Shown here: piece after piece, positions 1 to 7,773 of the stretch
How positions within the stretch are numbered: the stretch's first letter is position 1
Layout of the letters: each line of letters opens with the position of its first letter
Assembly (NCBI GenBank): GCA_031276865.1
Contig: JAISMF010000065.1
Location: 1 to 32,378 of the forward strand
DNA: 32,378 nt
From: Deltaproteobacteria bacterium
GTDB taxonomy: Bacteria; Desulfobacterota; Desulfarculia; Adiutricales; Adiutricaceae
Direction of reading: 5' to 3'
Program-made: the position numbers and the translations under genes
Notes under the pieces: model-generated
Seen by the model: only the letters and a program-made list of their open reading frames with translations
What the model was told of the DNA's origin: nothing
The model's database searches: none

Positions 1-34
1 TATTCTGAACTATTTTGTCAATATCAATATCCAT
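1..34 (-). CDS. Start of an unidentified minus-strand gene, cut by the window edge
   Basis: Reading the minus strand, an ATG at 34-32 opens a frame coding MDIDIDKIVQN that runs off the left edge without a stop. An AGGAG sequence (about 42-46) lies seven bases ahead of it, which favours this ATG over a second in-frame-looking ATG at 39-37. The gene would be divergent from the AAA-ATPase-like gene at 166. Only eleven residues are visible, so no family can be named, and a chance start is possible. Confidence 0.35.
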   Translation of the reverse strand, partial: MDIDIDKIVQN

Positions 35-165
35 GGCATGGCTCCTGCTTCAAATACTACAAAATGTACCATACCATATTTAATTTAAAATGTAAAGTTT
101 TTTTTGTAACGGTCCCTTAACATTATCAAAATAATTGACAAAGGAATCATGGTGAAGGAAAGCTT

Positions 166-1812
166 ATGAAAAAGTTACCTGACGGTATCGCGAGTTTTCC
201 TAAAATAATACAGAATGACTTTATCTACGTTGACAAGACCCGTCATCTCTACGAGCTTTTAAATCAGGGAAACTCCTTTTTTTTATCACGCCCGCGGCGT
301 TTCGGAAAAACACTTTTACTAAGCACTTTGAAAGCGATTCTTGAAGGACGGCGGCAACTCTTCAAGGGTCTCTGGATAGATCAGCCGGACTATACCTGGG
401 ATGTTTATCCTGTTATTCACTTAAGTTTGGCCTCGCTTACAACGGATAGCGTGGAATTATTTAGCACGGCTCTCAATACGCTTATTGAGGGTGTGGCCAG
501 GAAAGCTGGTATAGAACCACATGGCGAAGGAATCCCTTCCTCCACGTTCATGTCGCTAATTAACGATCTTAACATTAAACACGACAAAGAAATCGCTGTT
601 CTTATAGATGAATACTATACGCCGATACTTAACGCTATTAACAATCCGGAAAAAGCCGTTAAAATCAGGGACGCTCTTAAATTATTTTACGCGGTTCTTA
701 AGGATGTTGAGGAGATACGCGGGTTCACTTTTATCACCGGCGTTGGCAAATTTCCTCAAACATCTATTTTTTCCTCATTGAATAACCTAGTTGATTTGAC
801 GCGTGATGAAAATTTCGCCGAAATATGCGGGATCACTGTCGATGAGCTTGATACAGTTTTCCCAGAGTTTATGAAAAATACTCTGGAACATCTAAAATCA
901 GAAAAATTTTATCCACCTGAAGCGACTGTTTCCGATATTAGGAAAACAATTCTTGAATGGTATGACGGCTACTCTTGGGACGGTCGTACACGTATTTTAA
1001 ACCCCTGGTCCCTTCTTAAAACATTCTATAAAAACCGTTTTGGCGATTATTGGACTCAATCAGGCGGAATACCAATTTTTCTGCAAAATCTTATTCAAAG
1101 CGGCATAGTCAACTTCAGCTCCTTTAAGGCTGAAGACTGCATAACTGACAGTTTAAACGTAGTTGAACTTGGTAAAGAACTAAAACCGATACCCATTTTA
1201 TTTCAGGCTGGTTATCTCACAGTCGAAAAAATAAATTCATCCTCCGGCCTTAATGAGTATTATCTGGATATTCCAAATTTAGAAGTTAAAGCCGGGATCA
1301 TTCCTCTTCTTCTTTCCCTTGATCCAATTAAAAGTCCACTGATAGCTAAGCGACAATGTGAAAGCATGTTAAAAGCCATAAACAACCGGGATGCTTTCGG
1401 TGTTCAGAATCATTTCGGCTCTTATCTGGCGTTCTTTCCTTACAACATTCACAATGCTAACGAATCCTACTACCACTCTCTTTTTATTTCCGCTATGCTT
1501 TTTGCCGGAGCGTCCCCGATGCCGGAAGTTTCAGTTGGGAACGGCCGATACGATCTTGGATATAAGGCTGATGACGTTGGATATTTCGTCTTTGAGATAA
1601 AATACTGTAGTATTGAAACCAACAATGAGGGTAATTTATCAGAAAGAATGGAATGCGCTGTTTACAAGGCTATGAAACAGATAAAGGTGAAAAATTATAC
1701 CAAACATATGCTTGGTCAAAATTATCCAATATACAAGGTCGCCTTGGTGGTAGGCGGACGTAGTAAAGTATTGGCGCTTTTTGAGCAAGAAAATGATAAT
1801 TATTTTTTCTAG
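166..1812 (+). CDS. AAA-ATPase-like protein with C-terminal PD-(D/E)XK nuclease domain
   Basis: This 548-residue protein belongs to the common but poorly understood family that joins an AAA-ATPase-like domain to a PD-(D/E)XK nuclease-like domain (the former DUF1703 type). The N-terminus has the family opening (FYVDKT-like, residues about 19-25) and a P-loop-like RPRRFGKTLLLS at 42-53. A Walker B-like DEY follows at 148-150, then a FITGVGKF sensor-like segment and, near the C-terminus, a D...E-I-K nuclease core (RYDLGY ... FEIKY, about residues 463-482). Length is normal for the family. The ATG at 166 is preceded by GAAGGA at about 153-158. The gene is AT-rich compared with the downstream sugar genes and is probably acquired. 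Oddly, the usual DEYDKP is DEYYTP here, so the second acidic residue is lost. A decayed relative lies at 13.8-14.6 kb. The biological role of the family is not established. Confidence 0.85.
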   Translation: MKKLPDGIASFPKIIQNDFIYVDKTRHLYELLNQGNSFFLSRPRRFGKTLLLSTLKAILEGRRQLFKGLWIDQPDYTWDVYPVIHLSLASLTTDSVELFSTALNTLIEGVARKAGIEPHGEGIPSSTFMSLINDLNIKHDKEIAVLIDEYYTPILNAINNPEKAVKIRDALKLFYAVLKDVEEIRGFTFITGVGKFPQTSIFSSLNNLVDLTRDENFAEICGITVDELDTVFPEFMKNTLEHLKSEKFYPPEATVSDIRKTILEWYDGYSWDGRTRILNPWSLLKTFYKNRFGDYWTQSGGIPIFLQNLIQSGIVNFSSFKAEDCITDSLNVVELGKELKPIPILFQAGYLTVEKINSSSGLNEYYLDIPNLEVKAGIIPLLLSLDPIKSPLIAKRQCESMLKAINNRDAFGVQNHFGSYLAFFPYNIHNANESYYHSLFISAMLFAGASPMPEVSVGNGRYDLGYKADDVGYFVFEIKYCSIETNNEGNLSERMECAVYKAMKQIKVKNYTKHMLGQNYPIYKVALVVGGRSKVLALFEQENDNYFF

Positions 1813-2348
1813 ATATTTTTTCGTGGCGAAGCAAAATCATAGTTTTTCGCGATTCCTGATGACGATTTTGTCACACTTCCAACTATCGACTTTATACTTA
1901 GAACATATTAAGATAACAATGAGCATGATTTGGCAACGTTAAGAATCAATACATAGAAGTAAAATTTATTTTGTTCAATTAATTCAGTTTGAAATTCCTC
2001 ATCACTAACGTTTTTTCCTGATTCATAATTATTTTGATCTAAATGACGCGACTGCGAAAAAGCCTGTTTTTAAAAATTTATTCGAGATAATACACACTAT
2101 ATGGAATAAATTAAAATATACTACACCTTAAAATGTATGTTGTTCCAAAGTTTTAAAACAGCTGAGACTTTTCGCCCAAGCGTCCTAAATGGCATTTCAC
2201 CTACTCTCCAAAGCGCCGCGGACGAAGGTGGACTTTCTTAAGGAAGGCGGCGAAAGGAGGGCCGCCTAAGCCGCCCGAAGCTTCCGCGGAAGCATTATTT
2301 AAAACTCCCAGCGAAGGATGAAACTAGAGCGTCATCCCCAAGGATCGC
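1813..2348. other. Non-coding stretch, AT-rich then GC-rich
   Basis: No convincing gene is visible. The first 350 bases are AT-rich like the preceding gene. From about 2200 the composition switches sharply to GC-rich, marking the edge of the acquired segment. The GC-rich part contains short hairpins, including the perfect palindrome GCTTCCGCGGAAGC near 2279. AAGGA at about 2340-2344 is the likely ribosome binding site of the next gene. Confidence 0.5.
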
Positions 2349-3332
2349 ATGACTGAAAAAAAACGTGAAATCCTCCTTCTAGGAGGCGCCGGTTACATAG
2401 GGCAGGAGACGGCCAAAAGGCTTCTCCAGGACGCCTACTCCGTTAGAGTTCTAGACTCCTTCATCCATTCCCAGAGCCTCGATCCGGCGCTTTCCGCCTC
2501 TTCGGATTTCGCGTGCGAAAATTACGATATAAACGATCCCTCCCGCTCCCGGGAGCTGATCTCCGGCTTCGACTCCTACGTCATTCTCGCGGGCCTGGTG
2601 GGCGATCCCGCCTGCGCCTCCAATCCGGAGCTCGCCCGGAAGACCAATTTCGAATCCCCCCTGAGAATCCTGGACGAACTTTTGGACCAAGGCGAGGCTG
2701 GCCGTTTCGTCTTCATCTCCACCGACTCCTGCTACGGAAAGCGCCCCGGGGAAATCTTAACCGAAGAGTCCCCCTTGAAGCCCGTCTCCTACTACGCCGA
2801 GCTCAAAGCCTCCTTCGAGGAAACCCTTTTCCAAAAGACCAAGGGCTCGCTTCTTACGCCCATCGTTTTGCGCCTGGCCACGGTCTACGGCCTCGCGCCC
2901 AGGACGCGCTTCGATCTGGCGGTGAACCTTTTGGTCAGGGAAGCCGTCGTGAAGGGCGCGGCCGGCATTTATTCCGGCGAGCAGTGGCGGCCCCTGGTCC
3001 ACGTCCGGGACGTCGCCAAGGCCGTCTCTTTGGCTTTGTCCTCTCCCAGAGAGCTAGTCGAGGGGCAAATCTTCAACGTCGGCTCCAATAACCAGAACAT
3101 CCGCTTTTCGGAGCTCGGAAAGCTCATAGCGGAGTGCGTTCCGGATGCCGAGGTTAAAATCATCCCCGGCGCGCCGGATCTAAGGGACTATTACGTCTCC
3201 TTCGATAAAATCCGCAAGCGTCTCGGCTTCGTCCCCGACGTCTCCCTTAAAGATGGAGTTATGGAGATAAGGGACGCCCTCAAGGGGGGGCTTATCGCCG
3301 ACCCCTACCACCCCGTTTACAGGAACGCGTGA
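2349..3332 (+). CDS. NAD-dependent epimerase/dehydratase (extended SDR, sugar nucleotide)
   Basis: A 327-residue extended short-chain dehydrogenase/reductase that probably epimerises, dehydrates or reduces an NDP-sugar in the cytoplasm. The Rossmann NAD motif GGAGYIG is at residues 12-18 (GxxGxxG), a catalytic-type serine/threonine lies in FISTDS at 122-127, and the YxxxK pair is Y149/K153. Length is typical. AAGGA lies just before the ATG. The stop is four bases before the following aminotransferase gene, so the two are very likely co-transcribed. Epimerase plus DegT aminotransferase is a classic pairing for making amino- or deoxy-sugars for surface polysaccharide. The exact substrate cannot be told from sequence. 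The GC-rich codon use matches the core genes. Confidence 0.88.
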   Translation: MTEKKREILLLGGAGYIGQETAKRLLQDAYSVRVLDSFIHSQSLDPALSASSDFACENYDINDPSRSRELISGFDSYVILAGLVGDPACASNPELARKTNFESPLRILDELLDQGEAGRFVFISTDSCYGKRPGEILTEESPLKPVSYYAELKASFEETLFQKTKGSLLTPIVLRLATVYGLAPRTRFDLAVNLLVREAVVKGAAGIYSGEQWRPLVHVRDVAKAVSLALSSPRELVEGQIFNVGSNNQNIRFSELGKLIAECVPDAEVKIIPGAPDLRDYYVSFDKIRKRLGFVPDVSLKDGVMEIRDALKGGLIADPYHPVYRNA

Positions 3333-3336
3333 CGAT

Positions 3337-4710
3337 ATGACCGTGAGAGAAGTTAAAGTGGAGGACAAGCTCTCGGATCCGGACAAGCCCGTCAAGGGGA
3401 AGTCGATTCTGGGAAACTACATGCGGGACCCCAAGGAGAAGGCCTTGAAGCCTCTTCCCAGGTATTTGAACTTCTCGCCTCCCGATTTGGACGAAAACGA
3501 GCTCTCCGAAATAGCCTCCGCCCTTAGATCCGGCTGGATAACCCAGGGCCCCAAGACGGAGAGCTTTGAAAACAGCATGGCGGCCTTTCTCAAAGCCGGT
3601 AGCGCCCTGGCCGTCTCCTCCTGCACGGCGGCCCTGCACCTGGCCTTGAGGGTCCTGGAGATAGGAGAAGGCGACGGGGTGATAAGCACCCCCCTGACCT
3701 TCGTCTCCACAATCCACGCCGTGGTCTACACCGGCGCCCGGCCCTTCTTCTGCGACGTGGACCCGGCGAACGGAAACCTGGATCCGGCGAAAGTTAGGGA
3801 GTTTCTGGAAAAGGACTGCCGGAAAAACCTCCAAGGGGAGATTGTGCACGTTAAAAGCGGAAAGAGGATAAAGGCCATCCTCCCCGTCCACTACGGGGGC
3901 TTCCCCGTCGATCTGGAGGCCTTTTACCAGATCGCGAACGAGCACAAGCTCCACCTCTTGGAGGACGCAGCCCACGCCCTGGGGTCCGCCTACGGCGGAC
4001 ACCCCATAGGATCGGATCCGCTTCGAGAACGCCTGGAAAAGGGCCTTAAATCACTTACGGCCTTCTCCTTTTACGCGACCAAAAACCTCACCACCGGCGA
4101 GGGGGGCCTCCTCACCGGACCGGAGGATCTAATCGACAAGGCCAGGGTGCTTTCGGCCTACGGCATTTCGGACGCCAGGCGCATCTGGGGGCGCTACACC
4201 TCCCGGGGCACCTGGGAGTACGACGTGAGGGATCTGGGCTTCAAAAACAACTTCACCGACATCCAGGCGGCCATGGGCCTCGCCCAGCTGATGAAGTTCC
4301 AGGCGATGCAGAACAAGCGCCTGAACTTCGCCCTCCTCTACAATAAGGCCCTAAGCCCCCTAAACGATCTAGTCGTCCTTCCCCGCCCCGAAGCCGGCAC
4401 CACCCCCTCCTGGCACCTCTACCCCCTGCGGCTCAATCTCCGCTATCTCGACATCGACCGGGATCTGTTCATCGAAAGGCTCAAGCATTACAACGTGGGC
4501 TGCTCCGTCATGTTCATACCGGTGCACACCTTCACCTACTACCGAAAGCTTTTGGGCATGGATTTCGGATTCTTCCCCGCCGCCGAACAGTTTTTTCTTT
4601 CGGTGATCTGTCTTCCCATCTCCCCGAAAAACCCCCAAAATCTCACCCTTAGGGCCGCGAAGCTCATCCACGACCTGATAAAAGTCCACGCCGTTAAGGA
4701 AAAAGAATGA
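3337..4710 (+). CDS. DegT/DnrJ/EryC1/StrS-family PLP aminotransferase
   Basis: A 457-residue PLP-dependent sugar aminotransferase, expected to transfer an amino group from glutamate or glutamine to a keto-sugar nucleotide. The Schiff-base lysine is K249 in FYATKNLTTGEGG. The aspartate that contacts the pyridine nitrogen is D210 in LLEDAAHA, and the substrate/PLP loop SSCTAALHLAL is near residues 94-104. The family is usually 360-400 residues. The surplus here is mainly an N-terminal leader of about 40 residues before the conserved core and an insert near 155-178 (around GEIVHVKSGKRIKAI), also seen in some relatives. It follows the epimerase by four bases and probably shares its transcript. 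Downstream the sequence falls abruptly into an AT-rich mobile island, so any further operon members may have been displaced to 7.7 kb. Confidence 0.9.
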   Translation: MTVREVKVEDKLSDPDKPVKGKSILGNYMRDPKEKALKPLPRYLNFSPPDLDENELSEIASALRSGWITQGPKTESFENSMAAFLKAGSALAVSSCTAALHLALRVLEIGEGDGVISTPLTFVSTIHAVVYTGARPFFCDVDPANGNLDPAKVREFLEKDCRKNLQGEIVHVKSGKRIKAILPVHYGGFPVDLEAFYQIANEHKLHLLEDAAHALGSAYGGHPIGSDPLRERLEKGLKSLTAFSFYATKNLTTGEGGLLTGPEDLIDKARVLSAYGISDARRIWGRYTSRGTWEYDVRDLGFKNNFTDIQAAMGLAQLMKFQAMQNKRLNFALLYNKALSPLNDLVVLPRPEAGTTPSWHLYPLRLNLRYLDIDRDLFIERLKHYNVGCSVMFIPVHTFTYYRKLLGMDFGFFPAAEQFFLSVICLPISPKNPQNLTLRAAKLIHDLIKVHAVKEKE

Positions 4711-5123
4711 GGAGGATTATCTTTCGGCGGCGGTGTTTCTCCCGCGGGACGCTGAAGTCTTTAACCCTGAAATACCTATTTGTTTAACCGAGAAATTGTT
4801 TATATTTTATATATATTTAATATTTAATATTTAATAATACATCGGCTTGGAATTTTTACGTTGAAAATTTCTCAAATGTCTGTTTGTTTTTTTGTTAAAT
4901 TTCATTCGTAATATTTACCGTCAATATCAAGGGAGGCGTCAATTTTATTTATGCGCCTTAACAACTTACTCTGAGATATTTTTATATAAAAATTATTTTT
5001 CAACATCGCGTGATGGATATTCGAGTTTAAAATTCAGGCATAAAAGCTATAACCGCTTTGTTGGTAAATCTTTTAATTCTGCCAGTAAAATTATACTCAT
5101 TCCCAAAATAGATTAGGCAAGTC
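4711..5123. other. Non-coding AT-rich island start
   Basis: After about 4770 the DNA turns strongly AT-rich with short runs of ATATTTAAT. A 74-codon frame at 4892-5116 has no recognisable family, no ribosome binding site and composition like its surroundings, so it is not annotated as a gene. No terminator with a clear U-tract is evident after the aminotransferase. Confidence 0.45.
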
Positions 5124-5216
5124 ATTATTCCGGCGGTAAAATATTAGACATTCCCAAGCATAAGGAAAAGGACGTTTACCGTCATTATTCTAACTTTCAT
5201 CCGCCGGGGGAATAAT
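5124..5216. repeat. MITE-like repeat, copy 1
   Basis: A 93-bp element bounded by imperfect inverted repeats: ATTATTCCGGCGGTAAAA at the left, and CCGCCGGGGGAATAAT at the right end (5201-5216). Its right part (TCTAACTTTCATCCGCCG) and left part (GGCGGTAAAATATT) recur in the element at 31801-31893. It codes for nothing. The two copies with shared ends and variable middles look like a non-autonomous repeat family. Confidence 0.6.
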
Positions 5217-5251
5217 GTGTTTGTTCCGTATACGGAATAAACACGCTAACT
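5216..5251. repeat. Palindrome related to the one at 31282
   Basis: The arms GTGTTTGTTCC and GGAATAAACACGCT surround a short GTATAC centre, with one mismatch. The right arm GGAATAAACACGCTAA is identical to the right arm of the palindrome at 31282-31325. It lies directly beside MITE-like copy 1. It could be a terminator, a transposon end hairpin or an independent repeat. Confidence 0.5.
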
Positions 5252-5310
5252 TGCCTTAAGCGCCTCCTGATTTTTGGGGATGATGTTGTCCGAATAGGCG
5301 GGAGGCGTTA

Positions 5311-5362
5311 TAGGAAATTTCTACTGAGCGATAATGAGAAATAGGAAATTCCTACTGTGGTC
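5311..5362 (+). repeat. Two left-hand units of the AGGAAATTTCTACTGTGG repeat
   Basis: Two direct copies, TAGGAAATTTCTACTGAG at 5311 and ATAGGAAATTCCTACTGTGG at 5342, lie just upstream of the insertion sequence. They have the same orientation as the longer array downstream of it at 7162-7459. The second continues with TCTCG, matching the TCTTG that follows two of the downstream units. Confidence 0.6.
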
Positions 5363-5380
5363 TCGCAACTAACTTATTAT

Positions 5381-5414
5381 CTGTAGTTCCCGCCTCTTTT
5401 TTCTACCCACAAAA
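5381..5414 (+). repeat. Left terminal inverted repeat of the IS
   Basis: CTGTAGTTCCCG at 5381-5392 and TTCTACCCACAAAA at 5401-5414 are matched in reverse complement at 7036-7069. The 5-bp target duplicate ATTAT precedes it. Confidence 0.85.
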
Positions 5415-5499
5415 TAACACTACGGATAGATAAACATATAATCCTTATACTATATACATATTAAAGTTATTATTGTCACTGAATTCTAAATTATGCTAA

Positions 5500-5533
5500 C
5501 ATGTGGATAGAAATTAAAAATTCTACCCACATG
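5500..5533 (+). promoter_or_regulatory. Inverted repeat before the transposase, sharing the IS-end motif
   Basis: CATGTGGATAGAA (5500-5512) and TTCTACCCACATG (5521-5533) form a 13-bp inverted repeat with one mismatch and an 8-base AT loop. It ends 14 bases before the transposase start. The core TTCTACCCACA is the same as the inner part of both IS ends, so this may be an extra transposase-binding site used for self-regulation, or a hairpin limiting read-in translation. Confidence 0.5.
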
Positions 5534-5547
5534 GGATCTTTTTATTC

Positions 5548-6285
5548 ATGTATATAACATATGATTTAAAAAATGGCATAGAATATGCAAAACTTTGCGT
5601 TTCTAAGCGAGATGGAATCAATGTAAGCAAGGAATATGTAAATCTAGGTCGTGTTCTGGACAGGGATCAAGGTATCTATCAAAACCGAGAGCGAGGAGTA
5701 TTTACGTATAACATTGAAGATAATATATATCGAAGAGTACCAGCGTCATTCGTGCCACCAACTAGGCGTACAATCAGGGATAGATTTGTTCTTGATTTTG
5801 GAGATACTTTCCTATTGAGCTCCTTTATTAAGCATTCAGGATTATTATCTCCAATCAGAGCTATAAAATATGGTAATCCTGATACATTAATGGCAATGGT
5901 TCTTTACTACATTTTGTGTGCGACTTCTCACTGTCATGCTAATGATTGGTGGGAAGGCAACTATGCAAGAATTATGTATCCAAAAACTGATTTGACAAGT
6001 CAGAGGATAAGTGATTTTCTTACTGATATCGGAGAAGAGAGTGCATTAAGGCGCTTTTTTGAGGCATATTTACCTACTTTTGGTGGCTCAAAAGATAGTT
6101 TTAACATACTCATCGATAGTACGGGTATTCCTAACAGTGTTCATTTTCCCTTGACGGCAATCTCTAACCATAATGGGAAAATCAGCAATGAAGTTCGCCT
6201 AATATACGTTACTCAACAGGAAACAGGATTGCCGATTTTTTTTCAATACTGTCCAGGCAATGTAGTGGATGTTTCTACATATTGA
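5548..6285 (+). pseudogene. Transposase, N-terminal half only (IS4/IS1634-like DDE)
   Basis: The 245 residues match the N-terminal half of IS1634/IS4-type transposases. They comprise the N-terminal DNA-binding part and the start of the catalytic domain, with the first catalytic aspartate at D190 in ILIDSTGIPN and the conserved QQETGLPIFFQYCPGNVVDVST segment just before the end. Full-length relatives are roughly twice as long; here the frame stops at TGA 6283-6285, exactly where the segment leading to the second catalytic aspartate should follow. The ATG at 5548 has only a weak ribosome binding site. The AT-rich codon use differs from the core genes. The missing C-terminal half is not found later in the element, so this is a deletion or replacement and not a simple frameshift. 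Confidence 0.85.
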
Positions 6286-6410
6286 ATTAATACTGTAATC
6301 AAATTTTAATATCAATTATACCTCTTGATTTGTTTCCTAAAACATGCTAAACTTTTAAAAAGGTCAATGTACAACAACTTGACATTTCATGAGATTAAGG
6401 AGTATTAATC

Positions 6411-6650
6411 ATGCCAACTATCGAAAAAATAATCTCAATCCCAGCTAATGGTCGTATTCACTTAGACATGGAATTGGTATTACCTCAAGAATTGGCACTA
6501 AGTAACGCAAAACTTTGTATTACTATATCGCCAGTCCCTACTTTAACAGACGATATGCCTCTTTCGGCTTTTTATGGTTGCTTAAAAGATGAAGATGTTT
6601 TTATGGAAGATTCAGTTGAAATACAAAGAAAGATGCGAGATGAATGGTAA
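6411..6650 (+). CDS. vapB: VapB-like antitoxin
   Basis: A 79-residue protein of the type found upstream of PIN-domain toxins. It has a short N-terminal SIPANGRIHLDMELVLPQEL segment resembling the DNA-binding part and a C-terminal tail FYGCLKD ... VEIQRKMRDEW that in this family wraps the toxin. AAGGAG at 6397-6402 precedes the ATG by eight bases, and TTGACA at 6379-6384 may be part of a promoter. The stop overlaps the following vapC start by 11 bases, the usual coupled arrangement. It probably binds its own promoter. Because the partner toxin is truncated, it may be an orphan antitoxin that only protects against related VapC proteins elsewhere. Confidence 0.75.
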   Translation: MPTIEKIISIPANGRIHLDMELVLPQELALSNAKLCITISPVPTLTDDMPLSAFYGCLKDEDVFMEDSVEIQRKMRDEW

Positions 6651-6777
6651 ATTTCTTTTAGATACAAATATTATTATCGATTATGTTAAATTTAGAAAAG
6701 ATTTTTTGTTCAATTCTAATCTAACAGACAATTCTGATTTTCTTATTAGCATTCTCAGTTTTTTTGCAGTCGCATAA
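6640..6777 (+). pseudogene. vapC: VapC-like PIN-domain toxin, truncated
   Basis: The frame starts MNGKFLLDTNIIIDY, the standard opening of a PIN-domain ribonuclease with the first catalytic aspartate (LLDTN), and overlaps the end of vapB. It stops after 45 residues, whereas VapC toxins are about 130, so the remaining catalytic acids are absent and the product should be inactive. The stop lies inside an inverted repeat (TTTTTTTGCAGT near 6761 and ACTGCAAAAAG near 6787), suggesting that an insertion or rearrangement cut the gene there. An in-frame ATG at 6589 would lie inside vapB and is less likely. Confidence 0.7.
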
Positions 6778-7035
6778 ATTTGATGCTACTGCAAAAAGTA
6801 TCCGCAAAATCATGCGGGCTCGCAGGCCAGGCGGTCCAGTTGGTAGTTCAAAATTTCAAATTTCCAACTAATTGAAAATATTTCTCAATAAAACTGCCCG
6901 CTAAATGTAATTTTGACGAAAAGATACATTTTTTTTCAAAACCCAATTTTTCTCTAAAATCTCCCCATTTTTACCGCTTACGATAACAAGGAAGTCATAG
7001 AGACGTTCTGATGCCAAGAAAATTACTTTGGGTTG
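6778..7035. other. Non-coding right part of the IS
   Basis: Between the vapC stub and the right inverted repeat there is no convincing gene. It holds the right arm of the hairpin at 6761-6797 and a second inverted repeat (AGTTGG / CCAACT, about 6838-6871). The segment may retain a decayed transposase 3' end, but no reading frame can be aligned with confidence. Confidence 0.4.
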
Positions 7036-7069
7036 TTTTTGTGGGTAGAAATAAAGTCGGGAACTACAG
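7036..7069 (-). repeat. Right terminal inverted repeat of the IS
   Basis: Reverse complement of the left end with one indel in the spacer between the two conserved blocks. It is followed by ATTAT at 7070-7074, the second copy of the target duplication. Confidence 0.85.
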
Positions 7070-7161
7070 ATTATGAAATTTACATCGTTTATCCTTATGT
7101 AACCTAGCATTTATATATGGCATTATTATTACTTAAAATTCATCTCTTTTAAAATAAACGT

Positions 7162-7459
7162 GAGGGAAATTTCTATTTTATTCTTGTTGGGGGTGATTGG
7201 AAATTTCTATTATGGTCTTGTACGGCGTCCCCGAATTTTTTTATACCGCTTTAATGGCGCGCATTTCTCGATGTTCGTTGCTGTTTATGATAAATGTTAA
7301 ATGCTAATTTTATTTTTCGTATGCGTTTAGGAAATTTCTATTGTGGTATCGCCCCACCATATAGGAAATTTCTAATGTGGTCTTGTCAGAAATAGGAAAT
7401 TTCTACTGTGGAAAAGAAGAAAGTTTCTACCGTGGAAAAGAGGGAAATTTCTACTGTGG
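7162..7459 (+). repeat. Array of short direct repeats, ATAGGAAATTTCTACTGTGG type
   Basis: Units in the same orientation occur at about 7163 (GAGGGAAATTTCTATTTT), 7199 (GGAAATTTCTATTATGG), 7329 (TAGGAAATTTCTATTGTGG), 7361 (ATAGGAAATTTCTAATGTGG), 7392 (ATAGGAAATTTCTACTGTGG), 7419 (GAAAGTTTCTACCGTGG) and 7442 (GGGAAATTTCTACTGTGG). The last five start 23-32 bases apart, with short unrelated spacers. Two further units lie on the other side of the IS (5311-5362). Several continue with TCTTG or TCTCG. Multiple end-repeats of this kind are known at the ends of IS21-family elements, but no istA/istB is present here. Confidence 0.65.
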
Positions 7460-7773
7460 AATAACGCCCCCTCTTTTTTAGCTTCGAAGTTTTTTACCTC
7501 CCTTCCGCTCTTCGCTTACCTTTCACGCCCTTTCCAGCTTTCCCGCCTTTAAAACTCCCTGTTCCAAATTCCTTTTTCCTTCCGCAGCGGAAAAATTTCC
7601 AGGCTTTCCCTTTCCCAAGGGGCTCCTCGTCATGGGCCGCGTCTAAAAAGGGTTGGCCTCGGCTTGGGCCTGAAGCCTTCGGCCCCCGCCTTTAAGCCCT
7701 CTGTGGTACAATGTAGCGGAGTCCGGCTGGTAAAACCGGTCACGGGACTCCCGCTCCCTTAAGGGAAGGGCGG
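7460..7773. other. GC-rich leader before the methyltransferase genes
   Basis: No gene is seen. The composition returns to GC-rich from about 7465. TACAAT at 7707-7712 is a candidate -10 element about 60 bases before the first methyltransferase, but no good -35 is visible. AAGGGAAGGG at about 7759-7770 is the likely ribosome binding site. Confidence 0.4.

Larger units (their letters stand above)
5381..7069 (+). mobile_element. DDE insertion sequence (IS4/IS1634-like), decayed, carrying a vapBC remnant
   Basis: A 1689-bp element with matching ends. The left end starts CTGTAGTTCCCG (5381) and carries TTCTACCCACAAAA inside it (5401-5414). The right end ends CGGGAACTACAG (7069) with TTTTGTGGGTAGAA just inside (7037-7050). 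The arms pair over about 34 bases with one indel. The 5-bp direct repeat ATTAT flanks it at 5376-5380 and 7070-7074, the expected target duplication. Inside are the first half of a transposase, a vapB gene and a shortened vapC, followed by about 290 bases without a gene. Family assignment rests on the transposase N-terminus. The element cannot move by itself because the second and third catalytic acids are gone, although its ends look usable in trans. Confidence 0.85.

Noticed and set aside
4892..5116. A 74-codon frame in the AT-rich island
   Set aside because: No ribosome binding site, no similarity, and composition like surrounding non-coding DNA.
7329..7459. Possible CRISPR array, because AATTTCTACTGT resembles the end of type V-A (Cas12a) repeats
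   Set aside because: Spacers are only about 7-14 bases and irregular, the repeats are imperfect, the stem half TGTAGAT is missing and no cas gene is in the window.
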